Shown here: positions 1 to 8,287 of the stretch, piece after piece
Layout: the number at the start of each line of letters is the position of its first letter
Position numbering within the stretch: position 1 is the stretch's first letter
NCBI GenBank assembly: GCA_965227535.1
Contig: OZ245761.1
Location: 1,736,001-1,800,000 of the forward strand
Length of the DNA: 64,000 bases
Reading direction: 5' to 3'
Source: SZUA-430 sp965227535
GTDB taxonomy: Bacteria > Pseudomonadota > Alphaproteobacteria > Micropepsales > Micropepsaceae
Notes under the pieces: model-generated
Database searches by the model: none
What the model was told of the DNA's origin: nothing
Seen by the model: only the letters and a program-made list of their open reading frames with translations
Program-made: the position numbers and the translations under genes

Positions 1-239
1 TCGTACCCAAAGTCGACGACATGTTCGACTGAATCCACGCCCCAGTGGAACATCATCTGGTGCAGAACATCTTCGCCGAACGGGTGTGAATGAGTCGATG
101 GATCGTGCTCTGCGGACGCGTCGTTACCATGATGGTGGGAACCGTCCGCCGCCGCGCCGTGGTGAGGATGAGCCTCGGCGACTGACGCCTGTGCCGCCAA
201 TCCCACGATAAGCATAACGATCGCAAAAATGACTCTCAC
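1..239 (-). CDS. His-rich exported protein, N-terminal part only (cut by window edge)
   Basis: Reading the minus strand from a GTG at 239 gives about 79 residues with no stop before the edge. The start follows a G-rich stretch that can serve as a ribosome site. The first 22 or so residues (VRVIFAIVMLIVGLAAQASVAEA) form a clear signal peptide, so the product is exported. Next comes a histidine-rich stretch (HPHHGAAADGSHHHGND, then HDPSTHSHP) of the kind that binds Cu, Zn or Ni in the periplasm, then FGEDVLHQMMFHWGVDSVEHVVDFGY. The layout loosely recalls CopB-type copper resistance outer membrane proteins, but the body is missing and that is only a suggestion. It is divergent from the gene starting at 372. 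Confidence 0.6.
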   Translation of the reverse strand, partial: MRVIFAIVMLIVGLAAQASVAEAHPHHGAAADGSHHHGNDASAEHDPSTHSHPFGEDVLHQMMFHWGVDSVEHVVDFGY

Positions 240-371
240 CCGCGCCCCCAGCAGCAAGGGCGAACAAGCCAGAAGTGCACGGTTTACGTCAAGCGTCGAA
301 TACGGCAGGCCGCCTAAAGACAAAGCGCATGAAGCGTGTAGAGTATGCGCCTCAGACCAGATGAGGCTTCG

Positions 372-791
372 ATGCTCGTACGCTCGGTGCAGTTAATCGC
401 CCTCCTCGCCGCGCTCGTCCTATATCCCGCACAAGCCGGCGATAAAGTCCCCGCGGACAACCCGACCGGCGCGTGGACGCTCATCATTCCCGAAGCCTTC
501 GACGGTTACGTCTTCGCCTGGCGCATCAGCGCCGACGGCACGTACGAAGAAGAAGGCTGGGAGCGCGAAAGCGGAAAACCCGCACAGGCCACACTGACGG
601 GACGCTGGTCCGCCGACGGCAAGAAGATAAAGCTATCCCAAGACGGCATCGCCTACGTGTTCGAAGGATCGCGCATCGGCAACACCATCAACGGCAGACT
701 CTACCTCAACGGCAAAGACATCTCCCGCTTCTGCGCACAGCAAGGCGACACCCCACCCGACCGCTGCGACCAAAGCGTGGCCTCGCGCTAA
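372..791 (+). CDS. Small exported protein of unknown function
   Basis: A 139-residue product. An in-frame ATG also occurs at 345, but the ATG at 372 has GAGG five bases upstream and begins directly with a signal peptide (MLVRSVQLIALLAALVLYPAQA), so I prefer it. The mature part is a beta-rich sequence with tryptophan/glycine motifs (GAWTLIIPEAFDGYVFAWRI, LTGRWSADGKKIKL) like lipocalin-like single-domain envelope proteins. Two cysteines near the end (FCAQQGDTPPDRC) could form a disulfide. I do not recognise the family. It converges on the TPR gene: the two stop codons overlap by 4 bp (788-791), leaving no room for a separate terminator. Confidence 0.65.
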   Translation: MLVRSVQLIALLAALVLYPAQAGDKVPADNPTGAWTLIIPEAFDGYVFAWRISADGTYEEEGWERESGKPAQATLTGRWSADGKKIKLSQDGIAYVFEGSRIGNTINGRLYLNGKDISRFCAQQGDTPPDRCDQSVASR

Positions 792-1660
792 CCCTTCACC
801 CCATACTCCGCGAACTTCGTCACGATCGCAGGATCGGACAGTTTCGCCGCCGCGATATCCGCGTCGCCGCCTTTCTTGTCGCCGTTGCGCGTCTTGATCG
901 TGCCGCGCAGGAACAGCGCCTTCGGCAACTTGCCGTCCATGGCGATCGCCGTCTCGCAATCCTTCAACGCCTTGGCCATGTCGTTCTTGCGGAAGTAGAC
1001 GAACGCCCGGCTCTCATAACCTTCCTTGTCCTTCGCGTTCGCCTTCAGCGCCGCGTCGCAATCGCTGAGCGCCAGATCCAATTCCCGGTTCGCGACCGCG
1101 CGCACCCAACAGCGGCGCATCTGCGTCACGTACATCTTCGGATTGATCTCCAGCGCCCGCGTGTAGTCGGCAATCGCGCGATCGAAATCCTTCAGCATCC
1201 GGTACGCATACCCGCGCTCGTCGAACGCATCCGCGTAATCCGCCTTCAGCTTGATCGCCTGATCGAAATCCGCGATCGCCTTCTTGAACGCGCGCTTGGC
1301 GATCAGCGCCGAGCCGCGCTCGCGATAGGCCGGCGGAAATTCCGGCAAGATCCCGATCGTCTTCGAATAATCGTCGATCGCCTTATCGACGTCGCCCTTT
1401 TTGAAATGCAGCAACGCGCGATCGTAATAGGCCGCACCCATCGCCGGATCGAGCGCGATCGCCTGATCGAGATCGGCTATCGCCAACTCCAACTTACCCG
1501 CCTTCGCGTAAGCCTTGGCGCTCGCATAATAGTCGCCGGCGCTTTTCAAGCTCTGATCACCCACCGTTGCGCGCTGAGCCGCGCCATCAGGCCCGGCCGC
1601 CTGTGCTCCCGGCACCAGGCCAAGCACGGCAAGCATCACGACGGTCGCACCTATCCGCAT
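788..1660 (-). CDS. Exported tetratricopeptide-repeat protein
   Basis: About 290 residues. An N-terminal signal peptide (MRIGATVVMLAVLGLVPGAQA) is followed by roughly six TPR units from residue 45 on, with signature spacing such as LAIADLDQAIALDPAMGAAYYDRALLHFKKGDVDKAIDDYSKTI and DFDRAIADYTRALEINPKM. TPR solenoids are protein-protein scaffolds, and the signal peptide puts this one in the periplasm. Two ATGs lie three codons apart. I chose the inner one (1660) because GAAGGG sits nine bases upstream of it and abuts the outer one (1669). No enzymatic domain is visible. The partner is unknown; it stands alone, convergent with the small exported protein and divergent from ppk2. Confidence 0.85.
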   Translation of the reverse strand: MRIGATVVMLAVLGLVPGAQAAGPDGAAQRATVGDQSLKSAGDYYASAKAYAKAGKLELAIADLDQAIALDPAMGAAYYDRALLHFKKGDVDKAIDDYSKTIGILPEFPPAYRERGSALIAKRAFKKAIADFDQAIKLKADYADAFDERGYAYRMLKDFDRAIADYTRALEINPKMYVTQMRRCWVRAVANRELDLALSDCDAALKANAKDKEGYESRAFVYFRKNDMAKALKDCETAIAMDGKLPKALFLRGTIKTRNGDKKGGDADIAAAKLSDPAIVTKFAEYGVKG

Positions 1661-1805
1661 CAGCGTCATCCCTTCAACCTCATGAACTCAAGCGACACAT
1701 ACCACGACCGCCCGCCCGGCAACCCGCCAGTCTGGCCTTGACCCAAGTCAAAGCCCCGCCGCCCCTCGCAGTGTCATGCTTTCGTCATATCAACTGGGAC
1801 ATTGA

Positions 1806-2885
1806 ATGGCGAACGGCACCTCAAAGCGGTCGGACCCGAAGAACCTCGGCAAAGCAACCCCCGAACAGGTGGAGGCGGCGGCCGTCGTCCAGCAGACCGA
1901 GAAAAAGCGCGACGCCCAGATCAGCGCCGCCGAAGAAATAGCCAACGCCAAGCAGCTCGTCGACGGCGAGGCCGCCATCAAAGCGCTGCAAACGATCTTG
2001 GAGGGCGCCTCGCCCGACGACGCGGCCGCCATCAAGGCGGCGCTCATGCGCTGGAAGAAACTCGACGCCCAAATGCCGGTCAGTCCCGACGACGAACTGG
2101 TCGAGGATTGGCGCAACGCCGTCTATCCCTACAAGAACCGCCTGTCGCGCAAGACCTACGAAAAGCGCAAGTACCGTCTGCAGGTCGAACTGCTGAAATT
2201 CCAAGCCTGGGTCAAGGAAACCGGCCAGCGCGTGGTGATCCTCTTCGAAGGCCGCGACGCCGCCGGCAAGGGCGGCGCGATCAAGCGCTTCATGGAGCAC
2301 CTCAACCCGCGCGGCGCGCGCGTCGTGGCGCTCGCCAAGCCGACGGAATTCGAACGCGGCCAATGGTATTTCCAGCGCTACATCGAACATCTGCCGACGG
2401 CGGGTGAGATCGTGCTGTTCGACCGCTCCTGGTACAATCGCGCGGGCGTCGAACGCGTCATGGGCTTTTGCACCGACGCCGAGTATCAGGCCTTCATGCG
2501 CCAGGCCCCCGAACTCGAACGCAACCTGGCCGCAAGCGGCATTCAGCTCTTCAAATTCTGGTTTTCCGTCAGCCAATCGGAGCAGAGCCGCCGCTTCCGC
2601 GAGCGAGAACTGCACCCGCTCAAACAATGGAAGCTCAGCCCCATCGACAAGGAAGCGCTCGACAAGTGGGACGATTACAGCAAGGCGAAGGCCTCGATGT
2701 TCTTCCACACCGACACGTCCGAATGCCCTTGGATCGTCATCAAATCGGACTGCAAAAAGCGCGCGCGCCTCAACGCCATGCGCTACGTGCTCAACAAACT
2801 TGAATACGACGGCAAGGACGCGCGCAACGTCGGCGCAGTCGATCCGCTGATCGTCGGCCGCGCGAACATGCACGCCATCGCCTGA
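1806..2885 (+). CDS. ppk2: Polyphosphate kinase 2 (PPK2 family)
   Basis: A 359-residue PPK2-type enzyme, which transfers phosphate between polyphosphate and nucleoside di/triphosphates in the cytosol. The kinase core begins near residue 120. Walker A is GRDAAGKGG (149-157), Walker B is DRSWYNR (206-212), and the lid region is rich in Arg/Lys (SRRFRERELHPLKQWKLSP). The C-terminal KKRARLNAMRYVLNKLEY is also typical. The first 100 residues are a charged, Ala/Glu-rich, probably helical extension (EQVEAAAVVQQTEKKRD) not needed for catalysis and longer than in minimal class I enzymes. The sequence does not decide whether it makes ATP/GTP from polyP or the reverse. It is transcribed alone, with about 290 bp of non-coding DNA downstream. 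Confidence 0.93.
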   Translation: MANGTSKRSDPKNLGKATPEQVEAAAVVQQTEKKRDAQISAAEEIANAKQLVDGEAAIKALQTILEGASPDDAAAIKAALMRWKKLDAQMPVSPDDELVEDWRNAVYPYKNRLSRKTYEKRKYRLQVELLKFQAWVKETGQRVVILFEGRDAAGKGGAIKRFMEHLNPRGARVVALAKPTEFERGQWYFQRYIEHLPTAGEIVLFDRSWYNRAGVERVMGFCTDAEYQAFMRQAPELERNLAASGIQLFKFWFSVSQSEQSRRFRERELHPLKQWKLSPIDKEALDKWDDYSKAKASMFFHTDTSECPWIVIKSDCKKRARLNAMRYVLNKLEYDGKDARNVGAVDPLIVGRANMHAIA

Positions 2886-3173
2886 CGCCGCATCGGCCCG
2901 CGCCGCGATTTGCGCGGGAACGGGGGCACCCCGGTTCGTGGCGCAGCCTTGTTAGCTCGCCCCTTAACGAAACGCGCGCCTAAGCCGTTCGTTCCCGGCA
3001 TTCCCGCGAAGCGCGCAGACGCCAATCGTGGTGAATGCGCGCACGCCGTTGGAATCCATTCAGCATGCCGGTGCCCCCCTCTATACTCTCCGCTGCGCCG
3101 CGCTCATCTTGCCCGGGATGCATCCACGAAGCCTTTTTCTTCGTAAAAAGGCTGTTGATCAAAGCGGGCCACG

Positions 3174-4250
3174 TTGAGTGTGCGTACGAGACTGATTTGG
3201 ATTGCTGTGGGCGTTGCGCTCCTCGCGGCCGCGGCGTTTGCGGTTCATATGGTCACGCGCGCGCCCGCCCTCGCGGTCGTCACCGTAAAGTCGGAGGCGA
3301 TCGACCGCGTGCTGGCGGCGGTGGGGCGTGTGCGAGCGGAAGAGCGGGTCTCCGTGTTTGCGCGCGCCGCGGGACAAGTCGTGAAGCTCGAAAAGGACGA
3401 GGGCGATCTCGTCGCATCGGGCGAGGTGCTTGGCCAAATTGATGCCGGCCAGCCGCGAGCCGCGCTGGCGCAGCGCACGGCGGCCGTGGCCGGACAACGA
3501 CGCCAGCTTGCGCAGTCGCGGCGCGACCTGGCGCGCGCACAGGAATTGTTGGGCAAAGGCTTCGTGACACGAGCCGGGTTTGAGACCGCTCGATTGGCCG
3601 TGGAGCGCGACGAACAAGAACTCTCGCAGCTGCAAGCCGCAACCGACGAAGCCGCCAGCCGGCTCGAAGACTTCGTGATCCGCGCGCCGATGACCGGCCG
3701 CATCCTGCTGAGGCCCGTCGATCCGGGACAAGTGGTCGACGTGCGCACGCAGATTTTCGAAATCGTATCGGCGGGGACGCCCGAGGTCGAGACCGATGTC
3801 GACGAAACGGTCGCCGGCGCGATCCGCGTCGGAATGATGGCGCGCCTCGCTCCCACAGGCATGAACGACGAAGTCTTCCAAGGCAAAGTCATATTCGTCG
3901 CGCCGCGCGTGGAACCGACGACGGGCGGACGCACCGTACGCTTGTCGATCGACGCGGCGCCGAAAGAGATCCCGCCGGGCTTATCGGTGGACGTCAACAT
4001 CACGGTGGAATCGCGCGACGGCGCCTTGACGCTGCCCCGGGGCGCGATCGCGCGTTCCGATGGCTCGTCCTACGTCATGGTGGTGCGATCGAACAAAGTC
4101 TCTAGGCAAAATGTCGTCTTCGTCGACTGGCCGGCCGATCGCGTCATCGTAACCTCGGGCGTTCGTGCGGGTGATCAAGTTGCGCTTGACCCTCTCAGCG
4201 CAACGGAAGGCTCGACGGTGAGACCTATCGAAGCCCCGGACAAGCGCTGA
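3174..4250 (+). CDS. ABC exporter periplasmic adaptor (HlyD/MacA-like membrane fusion protein)
   Basis: 358 residues, probably starting at TTG 3174; GTG 3180 is an alternative. One N-terminal membrane segment (LIWIAVGVALLAAAAFAVHMV) anchors it. The barrel-sandwich half (VSVFARAAGQVVKLEKDEGDLVASGEVLGQID) is followed by a short alpha-helical hairpin (about residues 95-160), the second lipoyl half (IRAPMTGRILLRPVDPGQVV) and a beta-barrel ending in LPRGAIARSDGSSYVMVV. This is the periplasmic adaptor of a tripartite ABC export system. The permease (4264) and ATPase (5472) follow in the same operon. No outer membrane channel gene is adjacent, so it presumably shares a TolC-like protein encoded elsewhere. 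Substrate unknown. Confidence 0.88.
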   Translation: MSVRTRLIWIAVGVALLAAAAFAVHMVTRAPALAVVTVKSEAIDRVLAAVGRVRAEERVSVFARAAGQVVKLEKDEGDLVASGEVLGQIDAGQPRAALAQRTAAVAGQRRQLAQSRRDLARAQELLGKGFVTRAGFETARLAVERDEQELSQLQAATDEAASRLEDFVIRAPMTGRILLRPVDPGQVVDVRTQIFEIVSAGTPEVETDVDETVAGAIRVGMMARLAPTGMNDEVFQGKVIFVAPRVEPTTGGRTVRLSIDAAPKEIPPGLSVDVNITVESRDGALTLPRGAIARSDGSSYVMVVRSNKVSRQNVVFVDWPADRVIVTSGVRAGDQVALDPLSATEGSTVRPIEAPDKR

Positions 4251-4263
4251 TGCGGCGGCGCCC

Positions 4264-5475
4264 ATGAACTTCGCGGTCAAAGTCGCGTGGCGATATCTCA
4301 CCAGCAACCGCACGCAAACCGCCCTGTTGCTCGGCGGCGTCGCCATCGGCGTGCTCGTATTCGTCTTCATGACCGCACTCATCGGCGGCCTGCGCGTGTT
4401 CTTGATCCAACAGACGACGGGCAACATCGCCCATATCACGCTGGAGCCGCCCGAGCGCGTTGCGCGCGTACTTTCCTCCGATGAACGGCGGACCCCGCTC
4501 GTCGCGTTCATAGCATCGAACACGAAGCGCCAGCAGATCTTTGCCTGGCAAACCATGCTTCAAGTCGCGGAAACGACGCCGGGCGTGAAGGTGGCGTCGC
4601 CCCAAATCAACGGCAACGCCTTTCTCATCAAAGGGCAGGCAACCTCCCCGGTCCTTCTAAACGGATTGCGGCCGGATCGCTTGGACGCCATCTCGGCGAT
4701 ATCGCCGAAAATCATATCCGGCAGCGCGCGTCTGGACATCGACGGCATCCTAATCGGGGCGAAACTCGCGGCCAATCTTGGCGTGCGCGTCGGCCAGCCC
4801 ATCGTCGCACGCACCGATCGCGGCCGCGAACGCACATTGACCGTGCGCGCGATCTATCGCACGGGCTTGGGTTCGCTGGACGAACGCGTGGCATTCGTCA
4901 ACATCCAACTCGCGCGAACGCTGCTGGACCTGCCGCAGGGCATTTCGCAAATCGAACTCAAGACCGACGACGTCAACGCCGCACCGGAAATCGCCGCCGC
5001 ACTCGGCCCTGCGACGGGACTGAAGGCGACAAGCTGGGTTGAACAGAATGCCCAACTTTTCGTCGCGCTCAACAGTCAGAGTCAGACCGGAAGTCTGATT
5101 CAAATCTTCAGCCTGATAACGATCGTCATCGGCGTTTCAAGCGCGTTGCTGCTCACGACATATCGTCGGCGCGGCGAGATCGCGATCATGCGATCCATGG
5201 GCATCACGCGCACCTTTGTGGTTCTTATCTTCATCTTGCAGGGGCTCTTCATCGGTCTGTTGGGCGCCGGCATCGGCGCGATCGCCGGTTATGGATTCTG
5301 CATCCTTCTCGCCGATCTGTCGCAGCGTATGGACGGAACCGCCTTCCCGATCGATCCCGCGCAAGGCGGCTATCTCGCCGTCATCGTACTGACGACGATT
5401 GGCAGCGTACTTGCCGCCCTTCTGCCCGCGCGCGCCGCGGCGCGAGTCGACCCCGTCGAGGTTCTCAACCAATGA
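4264..5475 (+). CDS. ABC exporter permease (MacB/FtsX-type)
   Basis: 403 residues with the MacB/LolE layout. One membrane helix lies near the start (TALLLGGVAIGVLVFVFMTALIGGL), followed by a large periplasmic MacB_PCD-like domain (about 50-270), then three C-terminal helices of the FtsX domain (IFSLITIVIGVSSALLLTTYRRRGEIAIMRSMGITRTFVVLIFILQG...). The motif RRGEIAIMRSMG is the coupling helix characteristic of this permease family. The end ARAAARVDPVEVLNQ is the usual FtsX C-terminus. It lies 13 bp after the adaptor and overlaps the ATPase gene by 4 bp (ATGA), so the three are translationally coupled. Such complexes extrude lipids, lipoproteins or peptides; the substrate cannot be read here. 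Confidence 0.9.
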   Translation: MNFAVKVAWRYLTSNRTQTALLLGGVAIGVLVFVFMTALIGGLRVFLIQQTTGNIAHITLEPPERVARVLSSDERRTPLVAFIASNTKRQQIFAWQTMLQVAETTPGVKVASPQINGNAFLIKGQATSPVLLNGLRPDRLDAISAISPKIISGSARLDIDGILIGAKLAANLGVRVGQPIVARTDRGRERTLTVRAIYRTGLGSLDERVAFVNIQLARTLLDLPQGISQIELKTDDVNAAPEIAAALGPATGLKATSWVEQNAQLFVALNSQSQTGSLIQIFSLITIVIGVSSALLLTTYRRRGEIAIMRSMGITRTFVVLIFILQGLFIGLLGAGIGAIAGYGFCILLADLSQRMDGTAFPIDPAQGGYLAVIVLTTIGSVLAALLPARAAARVDPVEVLNQ

Positions 5476-6170
5476 GCGACTTGCTCTATCGCGTCGGCGA
5501 CCTCGTGAAGGACTTCGGCACCGGCGAACTCCGGACGCGCGTTCTCAAGGGCATGAGCTTTGACTTGGTCAAAGGGGAATTCGTCGCGCTCTTGGGGCCC
5601 AGCGGGTCCGGCAAGAGCACACTGCTGTCCATCCTCGGCACGCTGTTGGCGCCGACGAGCGGAAAGCTCGAAATGCTGGGCGAAAGCCTGGTCCATCTCG
5701 ACGAACAGCGCCTGACGAAATTCCGCAATCGCCATATCGGCTTCGTTTTCCAGTTTCACCACTTGTTGCCCGACTTCACCGCGACGGAGAACGTCTTGTT
5801 CCCCGCCGCAGCGAGCGCCGGCGTTGAGACGCGTCAGTCGCGCGATCGCGCGCGCGCGTTGCTCGAGCGTGTCGGCTTGACGGACCGCCTCGACTTCCGC
5901 ACGCCCAAACTGTCGGGCGGGCAGAAGCAGCGCGTGGCCATCGCGCGCGCGCTCATGAACCACCCCGCGCTCGTACTCGCCGACGAGCCGACCGGAAACT
6001 TGGATCGTCAAACCGCCGATCAGGTTCTTGCGCTCTTGCGCGATATGAACCGCACGGACAAAACCACCTTTCTGATTTCCACGCACGACCCGCACGTCGC
6101 CGCGTTTTGCGATCGGCGCATCACGGTTGTCGACGGTCAACTGTCAACCGAAGGCGAACGCGTCGCGTAA
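5472..6170 (+). CDS. ABC exporter ATP-binding protein (LolD/MacB-type)
   Basis: 232 residues, full length for a single nucleotide-binding subunit. It has Walker A (GPSGSGKST), Q-loop (FVFQFHHLLPDFTATENV), signature LSGGQKQRVAIARAL, Walker B (LVLADEPTGNLD) and H-loop (ISTHDPHVAAFCD). The PTGNLD sequence after Walker B is typical of the LolD/MacB/FtsE subgroup, matching the FtsX-type permease upstream. The ATGA overlap at 5472-5475 couples it to the permease. It powers the adaptor-permease pair encoded from 3174. A convergent methyltransferase gene ends 30 bp downstream. Confidence 0.93.
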   Translation: MSDLLYRVGDLVKDFGTGELRTRVLKGMSFDLVKGEFVALLGPSGSGKSTLLSILGTLLAPTSGKLEMLGESLVHLDEQRLTKFRNRHIGFVFQFHHLLPDFTATENVLFPAAASAGVETRQSRDRARALLERVGLTDRLDFRTPKLSGGQKQRVAIARALMNHPALVLADEPTGNLDRQTADQVLALLRDMNRTDKTTFLISTHDPHVAAFCDRRITVVDGQLSTEGERVA

Positions 6171-6199
6171 GCGGGTCATAGGCGGCGGCGCGCGCTTGA

Positions 6200-6802
6200 T
6201 CAGCAGCGCGCCAACACGCAAACCGCGGGCACCGGCGTCAGCTCCAGCTCCTCGACACGCACAGCCGTGAAGCCCGCGCCCTCCAGCAGTTGCGTCAATT
6301 CGGCCGCCATCTTCAGAGCGTCCGCCCGTGTCGCCTTTGCGTGGCGCGGCTGATAGGTGGTGGCCATCACCCCGCCCGGCTTCAACAACGCCTTCGCCCG
6401 CGCCACGAACGCCGGCCGGTCGACGAACTGGATCACGTTGATCGAGAACACGCGGTCGAACGGCGCCTCCAAGGGCAGCGTGTCGATCGTCCCCTCGACA
6501 AGCCTGAGCCGCCCGGCCTTCACCGCGCGCGCGTTCCGCCTGCCCGCCTGTTTGATCATCAGGCCCGAGTGATCGACGCCCACCGCCCGCACGCCATCGC
6601 GTCCCAAACACAATTCCAACGCAACGCCCGGCCCGCACCCGATCTCCAACACGCGCTGGCCGCTCTCAAGCGCCAGCAGATCCACGGTCCACCGGTTGCG
6701 CCGCACGTTCGCGCCGCGGCGCGCCAAGATCCAACCCGCGATCCGCCCCAGCCACCCACGCGGCCGCTCGAACTGCGAGACGATGATCTGGCGCAAACTC
6801 AC
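6200..6802 (-). CDS. Class I SAM-dependent methyltransferase
   Basis: 200 residues with the Rossmann SAM-binding core. Motif I is VLEIGCGPGVALEL (about 50-63), the acidic loop is AVGVDHSGLMIKQA, motif II is LVEGTIDTLPLEAPFDRVFSINVIQF, and motif III is LKPGGVMATTYQP. It belongs to the Methyltransf_11-like group acting on small molecules or lipids. It is the last gene of a three-gene minus-strand operon (sterol desaturase, MarR regulator, methyltransferase) and its start overlaps the MarR stop by 4 bp. The context suggests a lipid or aromatic substrate, but no target is evident. Confidence 0.87.
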   Translation of the reverse strand: MSLRQIIVSQFERPRGWLGRIAGWILARRGANVRRNRWTVDLLALESGQRVLEIGCGPGVALELCLGRDGVRAVGVDHSGLMIKQAGRRNARAVKAGRLRLVEGTIDTLPLEAPFDRVFSINVIQFVDRPAFVARAKALLKPGGVMATTYQPRHAKATRADALKMAAELTQLLEGAGFTAVRVEELELTPVPAVCVLARC

Positions 6803-7251
6803 GACGCCTCGGCTTTCATCCGCGCCTCGATGCGCGCGATCAGCCGCGTGAGCACTGCCGTCGCGCGCTCCAACTCCTGCACCTCGAACTCCGCGGACAA
6901 GTCCTCGATCAGCGGCGCCTCGCGCGCGCGCATCTTGGCGAACGCTCGCCGCCCCTTATCCGTCAGCGCAATCAGAGACGATCGCCGATGCGCCGGATTC
7001 TCCTTTACCGCAGCGAGCCCGCCCTCGACCAACGCATCCGCCAGCAACTGAATGTGCTGCCGCGTCACGGCTTTCAGCTTTGCGATCTGCGGCACCGTCA
7101 TCGGCCCCGCGTCCGACAGCGTCTCCATGACCGCCCGCATCGCGGTCGTGACGTCGAGATCGCCGTGCAGCTCGTCGCCCAACGCCTTCAGCCGGTTGAA
7201 CACGCCCCGCACGGCTTGCGTCAGCGCCACCATCTTCTCGACTCTGCTCAT
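6799..7251 (-). CDS. MarR family transcriptional regulator
   Basis: About 150 residues from ATG 7251 (MSRVEKMVALTQAVRG). An open frame runs further upstream to 7317, but the ATG at 7251 overlaps the stop of the preceding gene in the typical 4-bp manner. A winged helix-turn-helix occupies about residues 45-110 (GPMTVPQIAKLKAVTRQHIQLLADALVEGGLAAVKENPAHRRSSLIALTDKGRRAF), flanked by helices that form the MarR dimer interface. It lies between the sterol desaturase and methyltransferase genes. Two 17-bp near-palindromes just upstream of the operon (8113-8156) are the obvious candidate operators, so it probably represses its own operon in response to a small ligand. Confidence 0.9.
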   Translation of the reverse strand: MSRVEKMVALTQAVRGVFNRLKALGDELHGDLDVTTAMRAVMETLSDAGPMTVPQIAKLKAVTRQHIQLLADALVEGGLAAVKENPAHRRSSLIALTDKGRRAFAKMRAREAPLIEDLSAEFEVQELERATAVLTRLIARIEARMKAEAS

Positions 7252-8099
7252 CGCTTGTCCTTCGCGAACGCCGTCGCGCGCGATTTGAGCGCAATGAACG
7301 GCAAGATCAACAGCCACAGCAGATTACGGCTGCGCGAATCCTGCGTCTCGCTCAAGCCGGTCTCCTGAGCCGCCAAATCCTCGGCGCTCTTTCGCCGATA
7401 CGTACCGAACAGCCGATCCCAAATCGTCAGCACCGCGCCGTAGTTGCTATCCGTCTCCGGCTGATGCAACGAATGATGCACCCGGTGCACATCCGGCGTC
7501 ACGATGAAAAGGCGCAGCGGCCGGTCCACCCACCACGGCAACCGCACGTTCGCATGGCTGAACACGGTCACCCCCGCATCCATCACCTCATAGATCAGCA
7601 CCGCAACCGGCGGCGCGCCCAGCAAAACAACACCGGCCAACGTCAGCGGCGTCGTGAACACGAACTCCAGCGGATGAAATCGAACCGTCGTCGACACGTC
7701 GAGCCGCGTGTCGGCGTGATGCACGCGATGGATAGCCCACAAGAACGGCACCTTGTGGTTCAAAAGATGCGTCCCCCACGACAGAAACGCGCGCCCCAAG
7801 AATCCGACGGTGAATGCCACCCACGGCGCCACATCGATCATGTGCAGCAAACCGAACCGCGCGCTTTGCGCCCAATCCGCCGCCGCGACGATGCCGACCG
7901 GCAACGCCCCCAGCACGACGATGTTGACCGCCGTCAGCACGACGTTCGACGGCCATCGCCAGAGCCGCATCGCGGGCGAGGGATCGCGCGGCGCCACGCC
8001 CTCAAGCAACGCGAACACCGCAAACACCCCAAAGAACGCCGCATACTGCAACGGCTCGAACGACGCCCGCACATAGGTTTCGACGGTTTCGAAGTTCAT
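7248..8099 (-). CDS. Sterol desaturase / fatty acid hydroxylase family membrane protein
   Basis: About 283 residues starting at ATG 8099, which has GGAG six bases upstream; GTG 8111 is in frame but lacks a site. Several membrane helices occur in the N-terminal half. The family's di-iron histidine clusters are visible: HLLNHKVPFLWAIHRVHHAD (HxxxH...HxxHH) and, later, DVHRVHHSLHQPETDSNYG (HxxHH). These integral membrane oxygenases hydroxylate or desaturate sterols, fatty acids or carotenoids. It heads the operon with a MarR regulator and a methyltransferase and lies directly behind the double operator. The actual substrate is unknown. Confidence 0.9.
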   Translation of the reverse strand: MNFETVETYVRASFEPLQYAAFFGVFAVFALLEGVAPRDPSPAMRLWRWPSNVVLTAVNIVVLGALPVGIVAAADWAQSARFGLLHMIDVAPWVAFTVGFLGRAFLSWGTHLLNHKVPFLWAIHRVHHADTRLDVSTTVRFHPLEFVFTTPLTLAGVVLLGAPPVAVLIYEVMDAGVTVFSHANVRLPWWVDRPLRLFIVTPDVHRVHHSLHQPETDSNYGAVLTIWDRLFGTYRRKSAEDLAAQETGLSETQDSRSRNLLWLLILPFIALKSRATAFAKDKR

Positions 8100-8112
8100 C
8101 GGCCGCTCCACA

Positions 8113-8156
8113 TGACAACACTATTGTCATCATGATGAATGACAACAGTGTTGTCA
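8113..8156. promoter_or_regulatory. Two tandem near-palindromes, likely MarR operator
   Basis: TGACAACACTATTGTCA (8113-8129) and TGACAACAGTGTTGTCA (8140-8156) are two copies of the same 17-bp dyad. Each is palindromic apart from the middle bases, and their centres are 27 bp apart. They lie immediately upstream of the minus-strand desaturase-MarR-methyltransferase operon. Length, symmetry and TTGTCA/TGACAA arms fit a MarR dimer binding site; the assignment to this regulator is inferred from position. Confidence 0.7.
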
Positions 8157-8287
8157 ATAAACCCGCCCGAACCCCGCTGCTGTGGCCCCCCTGCATCGCC
8201 GCAGCCGTTGCTCCGCCGGCCCCGCCCGGTGTTCAATGAAGCCTAAGGAGGCCTGCCGGGGGGCGGGTCTAAAGGGGCAGCACAAGA

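Noticed and set aside
2886..3173. GC hairpins after ppk2 (GGGGGCACCCC) as a terminator or small RNA
   Set aside because: No U run follows and no conserved structure is apparent; insufficient evidence.
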